A stretch of 55,451 nucleotides of DNA from Clostridia bacterium (GTDB lineage Bacteria > Bacillota > Clostridia > Oscillospirales > Acutalibacteraceae), in the NCBI GenBank assembly GCA_017395425.1, contig JAFPUM010000020.1, positions 1-55,451 on the forward strand, written 5' to 3'. Under the pieces are notes generated by a model. That model did no database searches. It had not been told where the DNA came from and was given only the letters and a program-made list of their open reading frames with translations. Positions 16,499 through 26,050 of the stretch are shown one piece after another. Positions within the stretch are counted from its first letter, which is position 1; each line of letters opens with the position of its first letter. The position numbers and the translations under genes are program-made.

Positions 16499-16887
16499 AA
16501 CCATCTCCCCCGTTTCTTTGCCTTTTCCTGAAACACATCGAGCGAAACTGCCACGCGGTGATGCGTTGCCTCGCCGATCGTGCCGCCCGCGTCGCTGGCG
16601 GCAATCTCAAAATAGAAATTTCCTTCTCCCCGTTCGAGCAGCGTTGCCGTTGCCTGTACCTCACTGCCTGCCACGGCAGGCGCCACACGGGTCACATTCA
16701 TCATCACGCCCACAGTGGTCACGCCTTCCGGCAGATACCGTCCGGCAAGCTCTCTGGCAGCCTGTTCCATGAGCGATACCATCATACCGACGGCGTAGAT
16801 TTCGGTCTCACCGCAGCCTAATGTCTTTTCCAGCATACCCTCCGTAACCACACACGACACGGTGCAGGTCTCAGGTTGCGATATCAT
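16495..16887 (-). CDS. FlK-like thioesterase (hot-dog fold)
   Basis: This 130-residue protein matches the fluoroacetyl-CoA-thioesterase-like group of hot-dog proteins. A Glu-containing MVSLMEQAARELA helix, a TTVGVMMNVTRVAP strand pair and GEATHHRVAVSLDVF near the C-terminus carrying the conserved His are all visible. In most genomes such proteins are general acyl-CoA thioesterases of unknown substrate; resistance to fluoroacetate is not implied. The gene overlaps the end of ribF and the start of the HAD gene, so the three are translationally coupled. The start at 16887 has AAGGGGG eight bases upstream. Confidence 0.85.
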   Translation of the reverse strand: MISQPETCTVSCVVTEGMLEKTLGCGETEIYAVGMMVSLMEQAARELAGRYLPEGVTTVGVMMNVTRVAPAVAGSEVQATATLLERGEGNFYFEIAASDAGGTIGEATHHRVAVSLDVFQEKAKKRGRWL

Positions 16888-17797
16888 CCCGCGTTCCCCC
16901 TTCCGCAATGTAAGGCGCCGCCAACCGCTGTGCGGCGGCTTCGTCGTGCAGAATCGCCTGTTTCAGCTCTTCCAGCGAGGCAAATCGCCGTTCCTCCCGC
17001 AGAAATGAAATCAGGCTCACCCTGACGCGCTGTCCGTACAAATTGCCCGAAAATCCGGCAATCCACGTTTCACTTAATGGTACGGGAGAACCGACTGTCG
17101 GCTTGACCCCGATATTGGTCACGGAGCCGTATGTCCTGCCGTTCCACTCGGTCATCGAAGCATACACTCCGCGCCGGGGCATCAGAAAGCCCTCCGGGAA
17201 AAGCTGATTGATGGTGGGCGTTCCCAGCGTCCGACCGAGTTCCCGCCCATGCACGACCTCGAATTCATAACGGAACCGCCGACCCAGCATATCTCCTGCC
17301 TGTTCCGCGCAGCCATCCGCCAAAGCCTGCCGTATGCGGGAGGAAGAGATAATCTTCCCTTCAACCATCACCGGCGGCACAATATGACACGCGATGCCTT
17401 CCGTCTCGCACAGCCGACGCATGGTATCTGCCGTACCCGCCGCGTTTTTACCGAAGCGGTAATTCTCTCCGCAGGCGATCACCTCCGCACCGAGCTTTTC
17501 GCGCAGTATCGCATGAAAGAAGCGTTCGGGCTCATAACTCCGCACCGCTTCAAACGGCGGCGCGATCAGATGGATTGTTCCCAGTTCCGCCAGCAGACGG
17601 CATTTTTCTTCAAACGTCATCAGACGCGGCGCGCCGCTTTTGACTGTCCTGCCGTCCGCGAAGGTAAACACGGTGCGTTCACAGCTTTCTCCCTGTGCCG
17701 CCTGAATCACCGCCTGATGTCCGAGATGTACGCCGTCAAAACAGCCCAGTGCCACCGCGGTATGTTTTAATTTCGGAATATCATGATACAGCTTCAT
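16871..17797 (-). CDS. ribF: Bifunctional riboflavin kinase / FAD synthetase
   Basis: This 308-residue protein has an N-terminal nucleotidyl transferase domain with GCFDGVHLGH (about residues 18-27) and ISSSRIR (about 150-156). A C-terminal flavokinase domain begins at GTPTINQLFP (about 193-202) and contains PRRGVYA and TNIGVKPTVG. It converts riboflavin to FMN and FAD in the cytoplasm. The usual ETH triplet of the kinase domain reads ETW here, a small deviation; the Glu, the likely base, is kept. The gene follows truB by 21 bases, the common rbfA-truB-ribF order of Firmicutes. Confidence 0.95.
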   Translation of the reverse strand: MKLYHDIPKLKHTAVALGCFDGVHLGHQAVIQAAQGESCERTVFTFADGRTVKSGAPRLMTFEEKCRLLAELGTIHLIAPPFEAVRSYEPERFFHAILREKLGAEVIACGENYRFGKNAAGTADTMRRLCETEGIACHIVPPVMVEGKIISSSRIRQALADGCAEQAGDMLGRRFRYEFEVVHGRELGRTLGTPTINQLFPEGFLMPRRGVYASMTEWNGRTYGSVTNIGVKPTVGSPVPLSETWIAGFSGNLYGQRVRVSLISFLREERRFASLEELKQAILHDEAAAQRLAAPYIAEGGTRDDIAT

Positions 17798-17818
17798 TTA
17801 TGTTGTCCTTTTGATACG

Positions 17819-18772
17819 TTAAAACCGTTTGGCGACGCGCAGTTCGTCCTGCCGCTTCACGCCCAGTCCCAGAAACCGCCTGTCCGAACGGGCATAGACC
17901 CGATAGAGCGATTCCTCCGGGTAACGGTCGTGGCAAAGACGTTCGGTTTGCCGCACGCCGTCAATGACCGGAGGGAACAGCCGCTCCAGCGCCAGTCCCG
18001 CACCGTTGTTGAACCGCACCGCCTGAGTATCCGCGATATACAGTGCCGGATAGCAGGCAAACACCGTGTCAACCGGCAGGAGTTGTTCCGCAAGCTGATC
18101 CGTGTCTTTATATGCCTGCGCCTGCGACAGCGTCATACACTGTTCCACCGTAAAACCGGAGGCTTCGGTACGTCTCAGGGAAGTCAGCACTGCGCCGCAG
18201 CCCAGCACCCTGCCTACGTCGTCAATCAGCGTGCGGATATAGGTTCCCTTGGAGCAGGACACCGTGATCACTCCCGCCGCGCATTCCGGTTCATATTCGT
18301 TCAGTCCGATGGCATACACCGTCACCGGACGAGCCTCTCTCTCGACTTCCACGCCTTCCCGCGCCAGATCGTAGAGTTTCTTGCCTCCCACTGATATGGC
18401 GGAATACATGGGCGGCACCTGCATGATGTCTCCCGTAAAGGAGTGCAGCACGTCGCGCAATGTCTGCTCCGGCACGTCGGCGTGCTGTTCCGACAGCACT
18501 TTTCCTGTGATGTCCAGTGTGTCGGTGGTGACGCCCAGACGGAAACCTGCCACATAAGTTTTGTCGTGCGACGGAATCAAATCCAGCGCCCGTGTCGCCG
18601 AACCCACCAGAATCGGCAGTACACCCGTTGCCATCGGGTCGAGCGTGCCGGAATGTCCTACCTTTTTGGTGCGCAGCATTCCTCTGACCACAGCGCACAC
18701 GTCAAACGACGTGAAATCCGTCGGTTTGTCTATCAATAAAAGCCCGTTCACCGCGCTGTTCTGCCAGCCCAT
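17819..18772 (-). CDS. truB: tRNA pseudouridine(55) synthase
   Basis: This 317-residue protein begins with a GLLLIDKPTDFTSFDV segment. It contains the catalytic GHSGTLDPMATGVLP motif (about residues 39-53, Asp as nucleophile) and the KTYVAGFRLGVTTDT strand. A C-terminal PUA-like region fits the length. It isomerises uridine 55 in the T-loop of tRNAs. The ATG at 18772 is preferred over the GTG four codons upstream, which overlaps the GAGG site. It follows nrnA but is separated by a repeat-bearing gap of 265 bp, so it may have a separate promoter. Confidence 0.96.
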   Translation of the reverse strand: MGWQNSAVNGLLLIDKPTDFTSFDVCAVVRGMLRTKKVGHSGTLDPMATGVLPILVGSATRALDLIPSHDKTYVAGFRLGVTTDTLDITGKVLSEQHADVPEQTLRDVLHSFTGDIMQVPPMYSAISVGGKKLYDLAREGVEVEREARPVTVYAIGLNEYEPECAAGVITVSCSKGTYIRTLIDDVGRVLGCGAVLTSLRRTEASGFTVEQCMTLSQAQAYKDTDQLAEQLLPVDTVFACYPALYIADTQAVRFNNGAGLALERLFPPVIDGVRQTERLCHDRYPEESLYRVYARSDRRFLGLGVKRQDELRVAKRF

Positions 18773-18784
18773 GGTTTTCCTCAC

Positions 18785-18832
18785 CTCTCTCCACTATTCA
18801 CTATTCATTATTCACTAGTCATTATTCATTAT
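18785..18832. repeat. Short tandem TTCACTATTCATTATTCACTAG-type repeat
   Basis: This AT-rich block consists of loosely repeated 7-9 base units (ATTCACT, ATTCATT, AGTCATT). Similar strings occur at about 43008-43029 next to another degenerate repeat and, weakly, at 11231-11249. It directly abuts the GC-rich repeat copy 2. Confidence 0.5.
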
Positions 18833-19027
18833 AATGGGGTTCCCTGATGGAATTCGCCCTACCCTGTTGCATATCCAAGCTCATCTCGCTCGGCAGGCTA
18901 AAGCCTGCCTTGTGGGACGCTGTCTTAGCTGTCGCCAGCGACAGCTTACTCCCTGCCGGTGGCGCTGCCCCCGGACCCCTGCCAGGGAGCTCACCCCCTG
19001 GACCCCGCGCCGCTGCGCGGCTAATTG
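18833..19027 (-). repeat. GC-rich dispersed intergenic repeat, copy 2
   Basis: Same element as 13341-13510, in the same orientation, between nrnA and truB. It contains the GGCAGGCTAAAGCCTGCC hairpin and ends GCGCCGCTGCGCGGCTAATTG. The central part, with AGCTGTCGCCAGCGACAGCT (a perfect inverted repeat), is absent from copy 1. Confidence 0.8.
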
Positions 19028-19037
19028 CGTGCCGCTT

Positions 19038-20048
19038 TTATTTGTTTATGACTTCTTCTACTGCTGCCACGAGCTTTTGCTTGGCTTCTTCGTAACTCTC
19101 GGTAAACTTACAGCCTGCCGCTCTCGCGTGTCCGCCGCCGCCGAATTTTCCACAGACTTCCGCCGCGTTGACGTGTTCGTCCGAGCGGATGGATATCTTC
19201 CAGCCGTCCTCTACCTGCTTCATAGTAATGCCGCACTGTACGCCTTGCACACTGCGCGGAATATTGCTCACACCGTCGGTATCTTCCGGCGACGCCTGAT
19301 ATTTTTCCATCATGTCAGTGGTAATCGTCACGATAGCACATTTATCATCACAGTGATATTCCAGTGTGGACAGTGCCTCACTCTTGAGCCCCAGCTGCGC
19401 CTTGGTCACTTCGTCGAGCAGCCTGAAATTCATGCCGGCACAGTCAATCCCGTATTTCATCAGTTCCACCGCGATCTGATGGGTACGTGCCGTCACATTG
19501 CTGTATTTAAAACAACCGGTATCGGTGGTAATCGCGGTAAACATCGCCTCTGCCATCGGTTTATCAATCTTCACATCCATCGTGGTAAGCAGCATCCAGA
19601 TCATCTCGCCCACGGCTGCCGATTCTTCATCTACCCATTTCAGCGGCGCTTCCATCGAATTCTTCATATGATGGTCAATTGCCACGTCAATCTTCCCGGC
19701 ATATTTTTCTTCCAGCTTACCCAGCAGGTGCGGCGCGGCAATATCCACCGAAACAACATTTGCCGGCTGGAACTGCTGCTCGTCCAGTCCTTCCAATAAA
19801 AACTGATACTTCTGCGGAATCATGTCGGCACAGACCACATTGGCTTTCTTGCCCAGAGAACGCAGACCCCGGCAGAGTGCCACTGCCGAACCCAGCGTAT
19901 CGCCGTCGGGGGCGCGGTGGGACAGAATCTCTACCTGATTCAGTTCGAGAAGCCGCTGCGCGGTTTTCACCAACTGATTGGCATAGGACTTATCGTCCAC
20001 GCCAAGCTGCTTGAAAAGGTTCTTCACGTTTTTCCTGACATTTGCCAT
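19038..20048 (-). CDS. nrnA: DHH family nanoRNase / PAP phosphatase
   Basis: This 336-residue protein has the DHH superfamily motifs: SHRAPDGDTLGS (about residues 38-49), SVDIAAP, the DHH signature (about 119-121), TDTGCF (about 170-175) and a C-terminal DHHA1 GGGGHARAAG loop. NrnA degrades 2-5 nucleotide RNAs and dephosphorylates pAp. The ATG at 20048 is chosen because GGAGTG lies eight bases upstream; a TTG five codons earlier overlaps that site. Location after rbfA matches the rbfA-nrnA-truB order of many Firmicutes. The first DHH motif has Thr where Ala is common, a conservative change. Confidence 0.95.
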   Translation of the reverse strand: MANVRKNVKNLFKQLGVDDKSYANQLVKTAQRLLELNQVEILSHRAPDGDTLGSAVALCRGLRSLGKKANVVCADMIPQKYQFLLEGLDEQQFQPANVVSVDIAAPHLLGKLEEKYAGKIDVAIDHHMKNSMEAPLKWVDEESAAVGEMIWMLLTTMDVKIDKPMAEAMFTAITTDTGCFKYSNVTARTHQIAVELMKYGIDCAGMNFRLLDEVTKAQLGLKSEALSTLEYHCDDKCAIVTITTDMMEKYQASPEDTDGVSNIPRSVQGVQCGITMKQVEDGWKISIRSDEHVNAAEVCGKFGGGGHARAAGCKFTESYEEAKQKLVAAVEEVINK

Positions 20049-20141
20049 ACATACACACTCCAATCATTTCAGCAATGTAATAATATCATAGCACAATGGA
20101 CTTTTCGACAAGCCGCCAAAAAGTCCATTGCTTTTACCCGA

Positions 20142-20525
20142 TCAGTTCTTTGCCTCACTGCCATCGGCGGTCATATCGTCGTCATCGACGTGCAGCTCCC
20201 GCAGTATTTTGTTGATTTCCGCACTGTAAGCGATGGAATTATCCGCCACAAAGCGCAGCTCCGGCACATGGCGCAGACGGAGCGCCGTGCCAAGCTCATG
20301 CCGGATAAAACCCTGCGCGGATTTGAGTCCCTTGATGGATTCCTTTGTCTTTTCCTCGCCCTCGATGGTGCTGACATGAACCGTCGCATAGGACAAATCG
20401 CTCGTGACTTCCACGCGCAGCACGGTAATCATGCCGCTGATTCTGGGGTCCTTCAGCTTTCTGAAAATGGCCGACAGTTCACGCTTGATGTCTTCGCTTA
20501 CCCGGTTGATTCTGTGTCCTGCCAT
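20142..20525 (-). CDS. rbfA: 30S ribosome-binding factor A
   Basis: This 127-residue protein has the RbfA KH-like fold signature: HRINRVSEDIKRELS at the N-terminus, LKDPRISGMITVLRVEVTSD, then YATVHVS and LRHVPELRFVADNSI. It assists maturation of the 5' end of 16S rRNA in 30S subunits. The acidic tail (HVDDDDMTADGSEAKN) is a modest extension. It lies 27 bases after infB in the nusA-infB operon. Confidence 0.96.
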   Translation of the reverse strand: MAGHRINRVSEDIKRELSAIFRKLKDPRISGMITVLRVEVTSDLSYATVHVSTIEGEEKTKESIKGLKSAQGFIRHELGTALRLRHVPELRFVADNSIAYSAEINKILRELHVDDDDMTADGSEAKN

Positions 20526-20552
20526 AGACAAAAATCCCCTTTATTCGTTAAA

Positions 20553-23500
20553 TTAGTCTCTGTATTCCTCAATCGTAAAGGCTTCGAGCATGTCGCCTTC
20601 CTTGATGTCGCTGTAACGCTCCAGCGTGATACCGCACTCATAGCCCTCAGCGACTTCCTTCTGGTCATCCTTGAAACGCTTGAGCGAGGCAATCTTATCC
20701 TCCGCCAGCACAATGCCGTCACGCACCACGCGAATCTGCGCGTTACGCGGAATCTTGCCATGCGTCACATAGCAGCCCGCTACGATACCGACATTGGTAA
20801 TCTTGTAGACCATGCGGATTTCCGCCTTGCCGAGTTCCACCACGCGGGTCTTGGGGGCAAGCATACCCTTCATCGCGTCCTGAATCTCTTCGATGCAGTC
20901 GTAAATGATGCGGTAGAGGCGCATATCCACGCCCTGACGCTTGGCGTATTCCTCCGCCACGGGGTCGGGACGGACGTTGAAGCCCACAATGATCGCCTGC
21001 GACGCGTCCGCCAGCATGACGTCGGATTCGCTGATCGCGCCGACAGCACCGTGAATCACATTGACGCGCACTTCCTCGTTGCTGAGTTTCACCAGCGACT
21101 GACGCACGGCTTCCACGGAACCCTGCACGTCGGCTTTGATGATGATCTTGAGTTCCTTCATCTCGCCTTCCTGCATCTGGCTGAAGAGGTTGTCGAGCGT
21201 GACCTGTGTGCGCTGCTTGAAGATTTCATCCTTGATCTTCTGCTTGCGCTGCTCTACGAGTTCTCTGGCAAGGCGCTCGTCGGACACCGAATCGAAGATA
21301 TCGCCGCCGGTCGGCGCTTCGTCCAGACCCGTGATTTCCACCGGAATGGAGGGACCTGCCGTCTCCACACGCTCACCCTTATCGTTGATCATCGCGCGGA
21401 CACGACCCACGGCAGTGCCTGCCACAATGATATCGCCTACGCGGAGTGTACCGTTCTGTACCAGCACAGTGGCAATCGGACCTCTGCCCTTGTCAAGACG
21501 CGCTTCAATGACAATACCCTTGGCAGCGCGGTCGGGATTGGCTCTGAGTTCCATCACGTCCGCCACCAGCAGAATGCCTTCGAGCAGATCGTCCAGACCC
21601 TCGCGGGTCTTTGCCGATACGGGAACGCACATTACGTCGCCGCCCCATTCTTCCGGCACCAGTTCATATTCCGTGAGCTGCTGCTTGATGGCGTCCGGAT
21701 TCGCGCCCGGCTTATCCATCTTGTTGATTGCCACGATGATCTGCACATTGGCAGCTTTGGCGTGATTGATGGCTTCCACGGTCTGCGGCATGATGCCGTC
21801 GTCCGCCGCCACGACCAGAATCGCGATATCGGTCGCCTGGGCGCCGCGCGCACGCATGGACGTAAACGCCTCATGACCCGGCGTATCTAGGAACGTAATC
21901 TCACGGTCAGCTACCTTGACGCGGTAAGCACCGATGTGCTGGGTAATGCCGCCCGCTTCGGTCTCGGTGACATGCGTGGTGCGGATCGCGTCGAGCAGGG
22001 ACGTCTTGCCGTGATCGACGTGACCCAGCACCGCAACGACAGGGCTTCTGGGAACCAGCGTTTCATCGGTATCCTCGCTGTCGTCAATGATTCTGTCTTC
22101 GATGGTGACGACGACTTCCTTCTCTACCTTGGCATGGCACTCTTCCGCCACTAAATACGCCGTATCAAAATCAATCACATCATTGATCGTCACCATCGTG
22201 CCCATGAGCATGAGTTTTTTGATAACCTCGGACGCCGTCACCTTCAGACGAAGCGCCAGTTCTCCCACCGTAATTTCGTCGGGCACCGTAATGGTGATGG
22301 GCTTGCTCTTGCGCTCCTTTTCGATACGGCGCATACGCTCGGCTTCGGTTTCCTTTTTGGCGCCGCCCTTCTTCTTGCGGTAATCCTGCGATTTCTGATG
22401 AATCTTCTGTTTGCCGGCGGGACTGTCGCCGCGGCGTCCCTGTTTTTCGACAGCCATATCGTCGTAACGGGTGTTGTACTTATCCGCGTTGAGTTCAGTG
22501 GTGCGGGTATCGACGATACGGGTAGTCGGCGGCTCCACACGGCGTGGCTGCTGCGAGGGATTCTTCTGTTTGACAGGCTGCTGGAATTTCGGATCAATGG
22601 GTTTATTGGTCGCAGCCTTGACCGGCGCCTTGACAGCGGGCTGTCTGGGCGTCACAGGCTTGGATTCGACACTACCGTTCCGGGCGGGTGCCGATGCTTG
22701 ACCGTTCTGCCCTAAGGGACGGCTGCCGTTCTGACGGTCTCTGTCGGTACGCCGACGATCCTCCTGTGAAGCGCCCCGGCGGTCACGATTGTCCTTCGGC
22801 TGGGAGGCAGACTGATCCTTGCGGCGATCGCCCCCTGACTTACGCTGCGGCTGCTGCGGCCTGATCTGAATCTGTCCGATGACAACTGCCGCGCCGCGCT
22901 GCGGCACCGGCGCTGCGGGCACTTTTACAGCTGCGGGCTTCGCTTCGGTCTTTTCGACCTTTTCCACCTTGACAGGCTTCTCGGTTTTTTCGGTCTTCTC
23001 CACCTTTTCGACCTTCACGGGCTTCTCGGTTTTTTCGGTTTTCTCCACCTTTTCCACCTTAACCATTTTCTCGGGTTTTTCGGTTTTCTCCGCCTTTTCC
23101 ACTTTTACCGCTTTCTCCGCCTTTTCGACCTTCACCGGCTTCTCGGTTTTTTCAGCGCCTGCCGGTTTCACTTCTGCTTTTTTGGCTTTCTTCTCGTCGG
23201 TATGTTCCTGGGACGGTTGCTTGACGGTGGATCTGACTGTTACCTTATCGGACGCCGGATTGGGTTCAGACGGTGTCTCCGCGGCATTCACCGCTGTTTT
23301 TTTGTGCTTGGCGGCTGCTTCCACTTCTTCCATCGACACTGCGGAAACTTCCATCCGTCTGGCCTGCGACAAAAATTCGTCAAAATTCTCCACCGAATGC
23401 TCTTTGGTAACAATCTCATAGGCCAAATCCAATTCCTCACCCGTGAGCATCGTGGTGGCGGAGTATTTTTTGTTTGGGTCGCCCTTCTGCTTCATCAGTT

Positions 23501-23570
23501 CCACCAGCGTCTTGCCTGCCAACCCCATATCCTTTGCCAATTGGCTGATTTTATATTTAACTTTATCCAA
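20553..23570 (-). CDS. infB: Translation initiation factor IF-2
   Basis: This 1005-residue GTPase places initiator tRNA on the 30S subunit. The N-terminal IF2_N domain (residues 1-60) is followed by a low-complexity Lys/Glu/Val/Thr linker (about 139-209) and a Gln/Arg/Pro linker to about 400. The second IF2_N comes next, then the G domain with GHVDHGKT (516-523), DTPGHEAF (562-569) and NKMD (616-619). The EF-Tu-like domain 2 and the C-terminal fMet-tRNA-binding domain complete it. It starts with TTG, with GGGGAGG eight bases upstream. The linker contains nearly exact 15-residue tandem repeats, which make it long for Firmicutes. Confidence 0.97.
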   Translation of the reverse strand: MDKVKYKISQLAKDMGLAGKTLVELMKQKGDPNKKYSATTMLTGEELDLAYEIVTKEHSVENFDEFLSQARRMEVSAVSMEEVEAAAKHKKTAVNAAETPSEPNPASDKVTVRSTVKQPSQEHTDEKKAKKAEVKPAGAEKTEKPVKVEKAEKAVKVEKAEKTEKPEKMVKVEKVEKTEKTEKPVKVEKVEKTEKTEKPVKVEKVEKTEAKPAAVKVPAAPVPQRGAAVVIGQIQIRPQQPQRKSGGDRRKDQSASQPKDNRDRRGASQEDRRRTDRDRQNGSRPLGQNGQASAPARNGSVESKPVTPRQPAVKAPVKAATNKPIDPKFQQPVKQKNPSQQPRRVEPPTTRIVDTRTTELNADKYNTRYDDMAVEKQGRRGDSPAGKQKIHQKSQDYRKKKGGAKKETEAERMRRIEKERKSKPITITVPDEITVGELALRLKVTASEVIKKLMLMGTMVTINDVIDFDTAYLVAEECHAKVEKEVVVTIEDRIIDDSEDTDETLVPRSPVVAVLGHVDHGKTSLLDAIRTTHVTETEAGGITQHIGAYRVKVADREITFLDTPGHEAFTSMRARGAQATDIAILVVAADDGIMPQTVEAINHAKAANVQIIVAINKMDKPGANPDAIKQQLTEYELVPEEWGGDVMCVPVSAKTREGLDDLLEGILLVADVMELRANPDRAAKGIVIEARLDKGRGPIATVLVQNGTLRVGDIIVAGTAVGRVRAMINDKGERVETAGPSIPVEITGLDEAPTGGDIFDSVSDERLARELVEQRKQKIKDEIFKQRTQVTLDNLFSQMQEGEMKELKIIIKADVQGSVEAVRQSLVKLSNEEVRVNVIHGAVGAISESDVMLADASQAIIVGFNVRPDPVAEEYAKRQGVDMRLYRIIYDCIEEIQDAMKGMLAPKTRVVELGKAEIRMVYKITNVGIVAGCYVTHGKIPRNAQIRVVRDGIVLAEDKIASLKRFKDDQKEVAEGYECGITLERYSDIKEGDMLEAFTIEEYRD
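22944..23156 (-). repeat. Tandem repeat coding for the IF-2 linker
   Basis: The DNA encodes residues 139-209 of IF-2 as units of the type [15 protein letters not shown]; two adjacent 15-residue units are identical at protein level and nearly so in DNA, with shorter degenerate units before them. Such tracts expand and contract by slippage. Confidence 0.85.
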
Positions 23571-23630
23571 ATATGATTCCTCCCCGTGATTCTCATAAAC
23601 AGCACCCGTTTTGCAGCGGGCATCCGATGT

Positions 23631-23933
23631 TTACGGCGCTTCCATCAAAAGTTTTGCCTTTTGAGCGAATCCCCTGTCATTGACAGAAATAATTTTCACG
23701 TTTTTTCCGATGGCTTTTCCCAGTGTTTCCTGCGAACAGTCCAGCGGTAAAACGCAGACGGTTTCATGAATTTTGTAATTCAGCTCCTTTAAGGTCTTTG
23801 GTGAAATATCCGCGGTGGTAAGAATCAGGCAGCTCTCGCCCGAGGCCACACTGTCCGCCGCAGCGTCAAAGCCGAGTGACAGCTTTCCCGCCCTTCGCAT
23901 GAGTCCGAGCAATGAAAGCAGTTGGTTATTCAT
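23631..23933 (-). CDS. ylxQ: L7Ae/L30e-like RNA-binding protein
   Basis: This 100-residue protein is the YlxQ-type member of the L7Ae/L30e/S12e/Gadd45 family. It starts MNNQLLSLLGLMRRAGKLSL, followed by a G-x-D-A..D.V.SG pattern and a central LILTTADISPKT strand, as usual. These small proteins probably bind kink-turn RNA, but the YlxQ role is not settled. The ATG at 23933 overlaps the end of rnpM by eight bases, indicating translational coupling. The gene sits between rnpM and infB, the conserved position. Confidence 0.93.
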   Translation of the reverse strand: MNNQLLSLLGLMRRAGKLSLGFDAAADSVASGESCLILTTADISPKTLKELNYKIHETVCVLPLDCSQETLGKAIGKNVKIISVNDRGFAQKAKLLMEAP

Positions 23934-24201
23934 CTGCGGCAAGCCCCCTCGTCAATTCATCATATACTTCTTCCGGAATCTGCATGGAAAAGGATTTCTC
24001 CAGCCGTCTCGCCTTTCTGGCTTTTTTGAGACACTCCGCGCTGTGGCAGATATAGGCGCCTCTTCCGTTCTTTTTACCGGTCAGATCCACACTGAGCTGT
24101 CCCTCCGGGTCGCGAACCACACGAACCAGTTCTTTTTTCGGTTTGGCAATACCGCAGCCGATACAGGTTCTCAGCGGTATTTTTCGCTGCTTTTGCTGCA
24201 C
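23926..24201 (-). CDS. rnpM: RNase P modulator RnpM (YlxR)
   Basis: This 91-residue protein has the YlxR fold pattern: IPLRTCIGCG near residue 8-17, KKELVRVVR, then VDLTGKKNGRGAYICHSAEC and LEKSF. It is a small basic protein reported to bind RNase P RNA and modulate its activity. The start is GTG with GGAGG eight bases upstream. It lies between nusA and ylxQ as in most Firmicutes. The cysteine pattern CIGC...CHSAEC is the usual one. Confidence 0.95.
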   Translation of the reverse strand: MQQKQRKIPLRTCIGCGIAKPKKELVRVVRDPEGQLSVDLTGKKNGRGAYICHSAECLKKARKARRLEKSFSMQIPEEVYDELTRGLAADE

Positions 24202-24233
24202 GACGGATTCCTCCTTTCCTCTCTGCCGAATGA

Positions 24234-25469
24234 TTATTCCGCGCCGTCCGAATCCGCAGACTCATCGCCGTCGGCTGTATTTTCTGACAATTCCTCTTGG
24301 GACGGCGTTTCGTCTTCCTCCGTCAAACCGTCCTCAACATCATCCTCATATGCCTCATCATATTCATCTTCCGCTGCCTGAGCAGCCTCTTCTTCGGCGG
24401 CTCTCACATCTTCCTCCGAGCGGACGTCAATCTTCCAGCCGGTGAGCTTCACCGCGAGACGCACATTCTGTCCCTTGTTGCCGATTGCCAGTGAAAGCTG
24501 ACTGCCCGGTACTGTGGCATAGCAGGATTTGGCGGCTTCATCGAGAATCACTACGCTGGTGACATCGGCAGGCGAGAGTGCCTTGGCAATGAACTCGGTA
24601 ATATCTTCGCTGTATTTGATAATGTCAATTTTTTCGCCGCCCAGTTCCTCGACGATTTTGCTCACGCGGGAACCGCGCGGTCCGATACATGCGCCCACGG
24701 GATCCACATTTTCGTCATTGCTCCATACCGCGATTTTCGTCCGGCTGCCGGGTTCTCTCGAAACGGATTTGATCTCCACCGTGCCGTCGGAAATTTCGGG
24801 AACTTCCATCTCAAACAGCCGCTTGACCATGCCGGGATGTGTACGGGATATCGTGGTACGGGGTTCTCTGTCGCCCGACCGGATTTCCACCACATACACC
24901 TTGATGAGATCGCCCACGGTGTAGGTTTCGTTCTCCACCTGTTCCTTGCGGGTGAGCACCATCGTATTGTTTCCGATCTTCACAATCACGTCGCCCGTTT
25001 CGGGATTCACACGTTCCACCGTGGCAGTAACCAATTCCTGAATCCGGCTCTGGATTTCCTTTTCCGCCTGCCCTTTTTCCACGTCGCGGATACCCTGGTG
25101 AATGATGTGCTTGGCGGTCTGCGCCGCAATGCGTCCGAACTGCTTGGGATCCTGCTTGATCGCGACGGTCTCGCCTATCTCAGCCAGCGGATCGTTTTGC
25201 AGCGCGACATCCAGCAGCACTTCCCGTCCGGGATCCGTGACCTGCTCCACCACTTTTTTATGGATAAACACGCTGAAAACCTTGCTCTCCGGGTCAATGC
25301 GAATCATGATATCGTCATTGCCGTTATTGCTTTTTTTCAGCGCAATACGGATCGCACTTGTGATTTTCTCTATCATATAATCCACAGGGATGTGCATTTC
25401 CTCTTCGAGAAGTGCCAGCGCCTGAAAGATGTTTTCTTCTTTTTCCTTTTTGGCTCTGCCTTTTGCCAT
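24234..25469 (-). CDS. nusA: Transcription termination/antitermination factor NusA
   Basis: This 411-residue protein has the NusA order: an N-terminal RNA-polymerase-binding domain (about 1-130), an S1 domain (about 140-205), and two KH domains carrying DPVGACIGPRGSRV and SLAIGNKGQNVRLA (about 250-340). The acidic Glu/Asp tail (about 345-411) is longer than in Bacillus, and the E. coli-type C-terminal repeats are absent. It pauses or terminates RNA polymerase. GGAGG lies eight bases before the ATG. It follows rimP by 25 bases, and a terminator-like leader lies before rimP. Confidence 0.97.
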   Translation of the reverse strand: MAKGRAKKEKEENIFQALALLEEEMHIPVDYMIEKITSAIRIALKKSNNGNDDIMIRIDPESKVFSVFIHKKVVEQVTDPGREVLLDVALQNDPLAEIGETVAIKQDPKQFGRIAAQTAKHIIHQGIRDVEKGQAEKEIQSRIQELVTATVERVNPETGDVIVKIGNNTMVLTRKEQVENETYTVGDLIKVYVVEIRSGDREPRTTISRTHPGMVKRLFEMEVPEISDGTVEIKSVSREPGSRTKIAVWSNDENVDPVGACIGPRGSRVSKIVEELGGEKIDIIKYSEDITEFIAKALSPADVTSVVILDEAAKSCYATVPGSQLSLAIGNKGQNVRLAVKLTGWKIDVRSEEDVRAAEEEAAQAAEDEYDEAYEDDVEDGLTEEDETPSQEELSENTADGDESADSDGAE

Positions 25470-25494
25470 ATTTCAAACCTCCAAAAATAGCCGC

Positions 25495-26028
25495 TTATAC
25501 TTCGGGCTGATCCGTCACATCCGGCGCATCATTCCCGTCCTCCCCGCAGTCATACAGGTCGTACAGCCGAACCGATACGGCGTCCTTGCGGTTGATCTCA
25601 AACGGTATCCCATCGAGATCGCGCAGCAGAATCCGGTCGCCGTCCAGCCCCGCCAGTTCGGCAATGATTTCTTTTTCCCCGCTTTCGGTAGGACGGAACA
25701 GCTTGACCGAAACGTCCCTGCCCCGCATGGCTTCAAAGTGTGTCGGCCGGGTCAGTTCCCGTTCGATGCCCGGGGACGAAACCTCCAAAAAATAAGCCTG
25801 ACTTATGGGATCGGCTTCGTCGAGCGGGTCGTTGATAGCACGGCTCATCGCCTCACAATCATCCAACGTCACACCGCCCTCTTTGTCAATGAATACCCGG
25901 AGATACCAAGAGGCGCCTTCCTTGACAAATCGCACATCCCACAAAATCAGACCTAATTGCTCCGCTATCGGTTTGACAATCTTCGTGACAACGGCAACGG
26001 TATTGTTTCCGTGACTTTTTCCTGCCAA
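25495..26028 (-). CDS. rimP: Ribosome maturation factor RimP
   Basis: This 177-residue protein matches RimP: VKPIAEQLGLILWDVRFVKE and YLRVFIDKEGGVTLDDC in the N-terminal domain, YFLEVSSPGIERELTRP at the domain junction, and an SH3-like C-terminal domain. It is needed for 30S assembly. I choose a TTG start at 26028 because GGAGGTG ends seven bases upstream. The ATG two codons earlier (26034) would leave almost no spacer. It is the first gene of the rimP-nusA-rnpM-ylxQ-infB-rbfA run; its leader carries an attenuator-like hairpin (26051-26081). Confidence 0.95.
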   Translation of the reverse strand: MAGKSHGNNTVAVVTKIVKPIAEQLGLILWDVRFVKEGASWYLRVFIDKEGGVTLDDCEAMSRAINDPLDEADPISQAYFLEVSSPGIERELTRPTHFEAMRGRDVSVKLFRPTESGEKEIIAELAGLDGDRILLRDLDGIPFEINRKDAVSVRLYDLYDCGEDGNDAPDVTDQPEV

Positions 26029-26050
26029 ATACATACACCTCCCGATAATA

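Noticed and set aside
19045-20063. nrnA as a larger protein beginning upstream at 20063
   Set aside because: The upstream TTG lies within the ribosome binding site for the ATG at 20048.
19917-21890. Very long open frame on the plus strand antisense to infB and rbfA
   Set aside because: It mirrors the codon bias of infB on the opposite strand, has no ribosome binding site at its start, and no recognisable domains.
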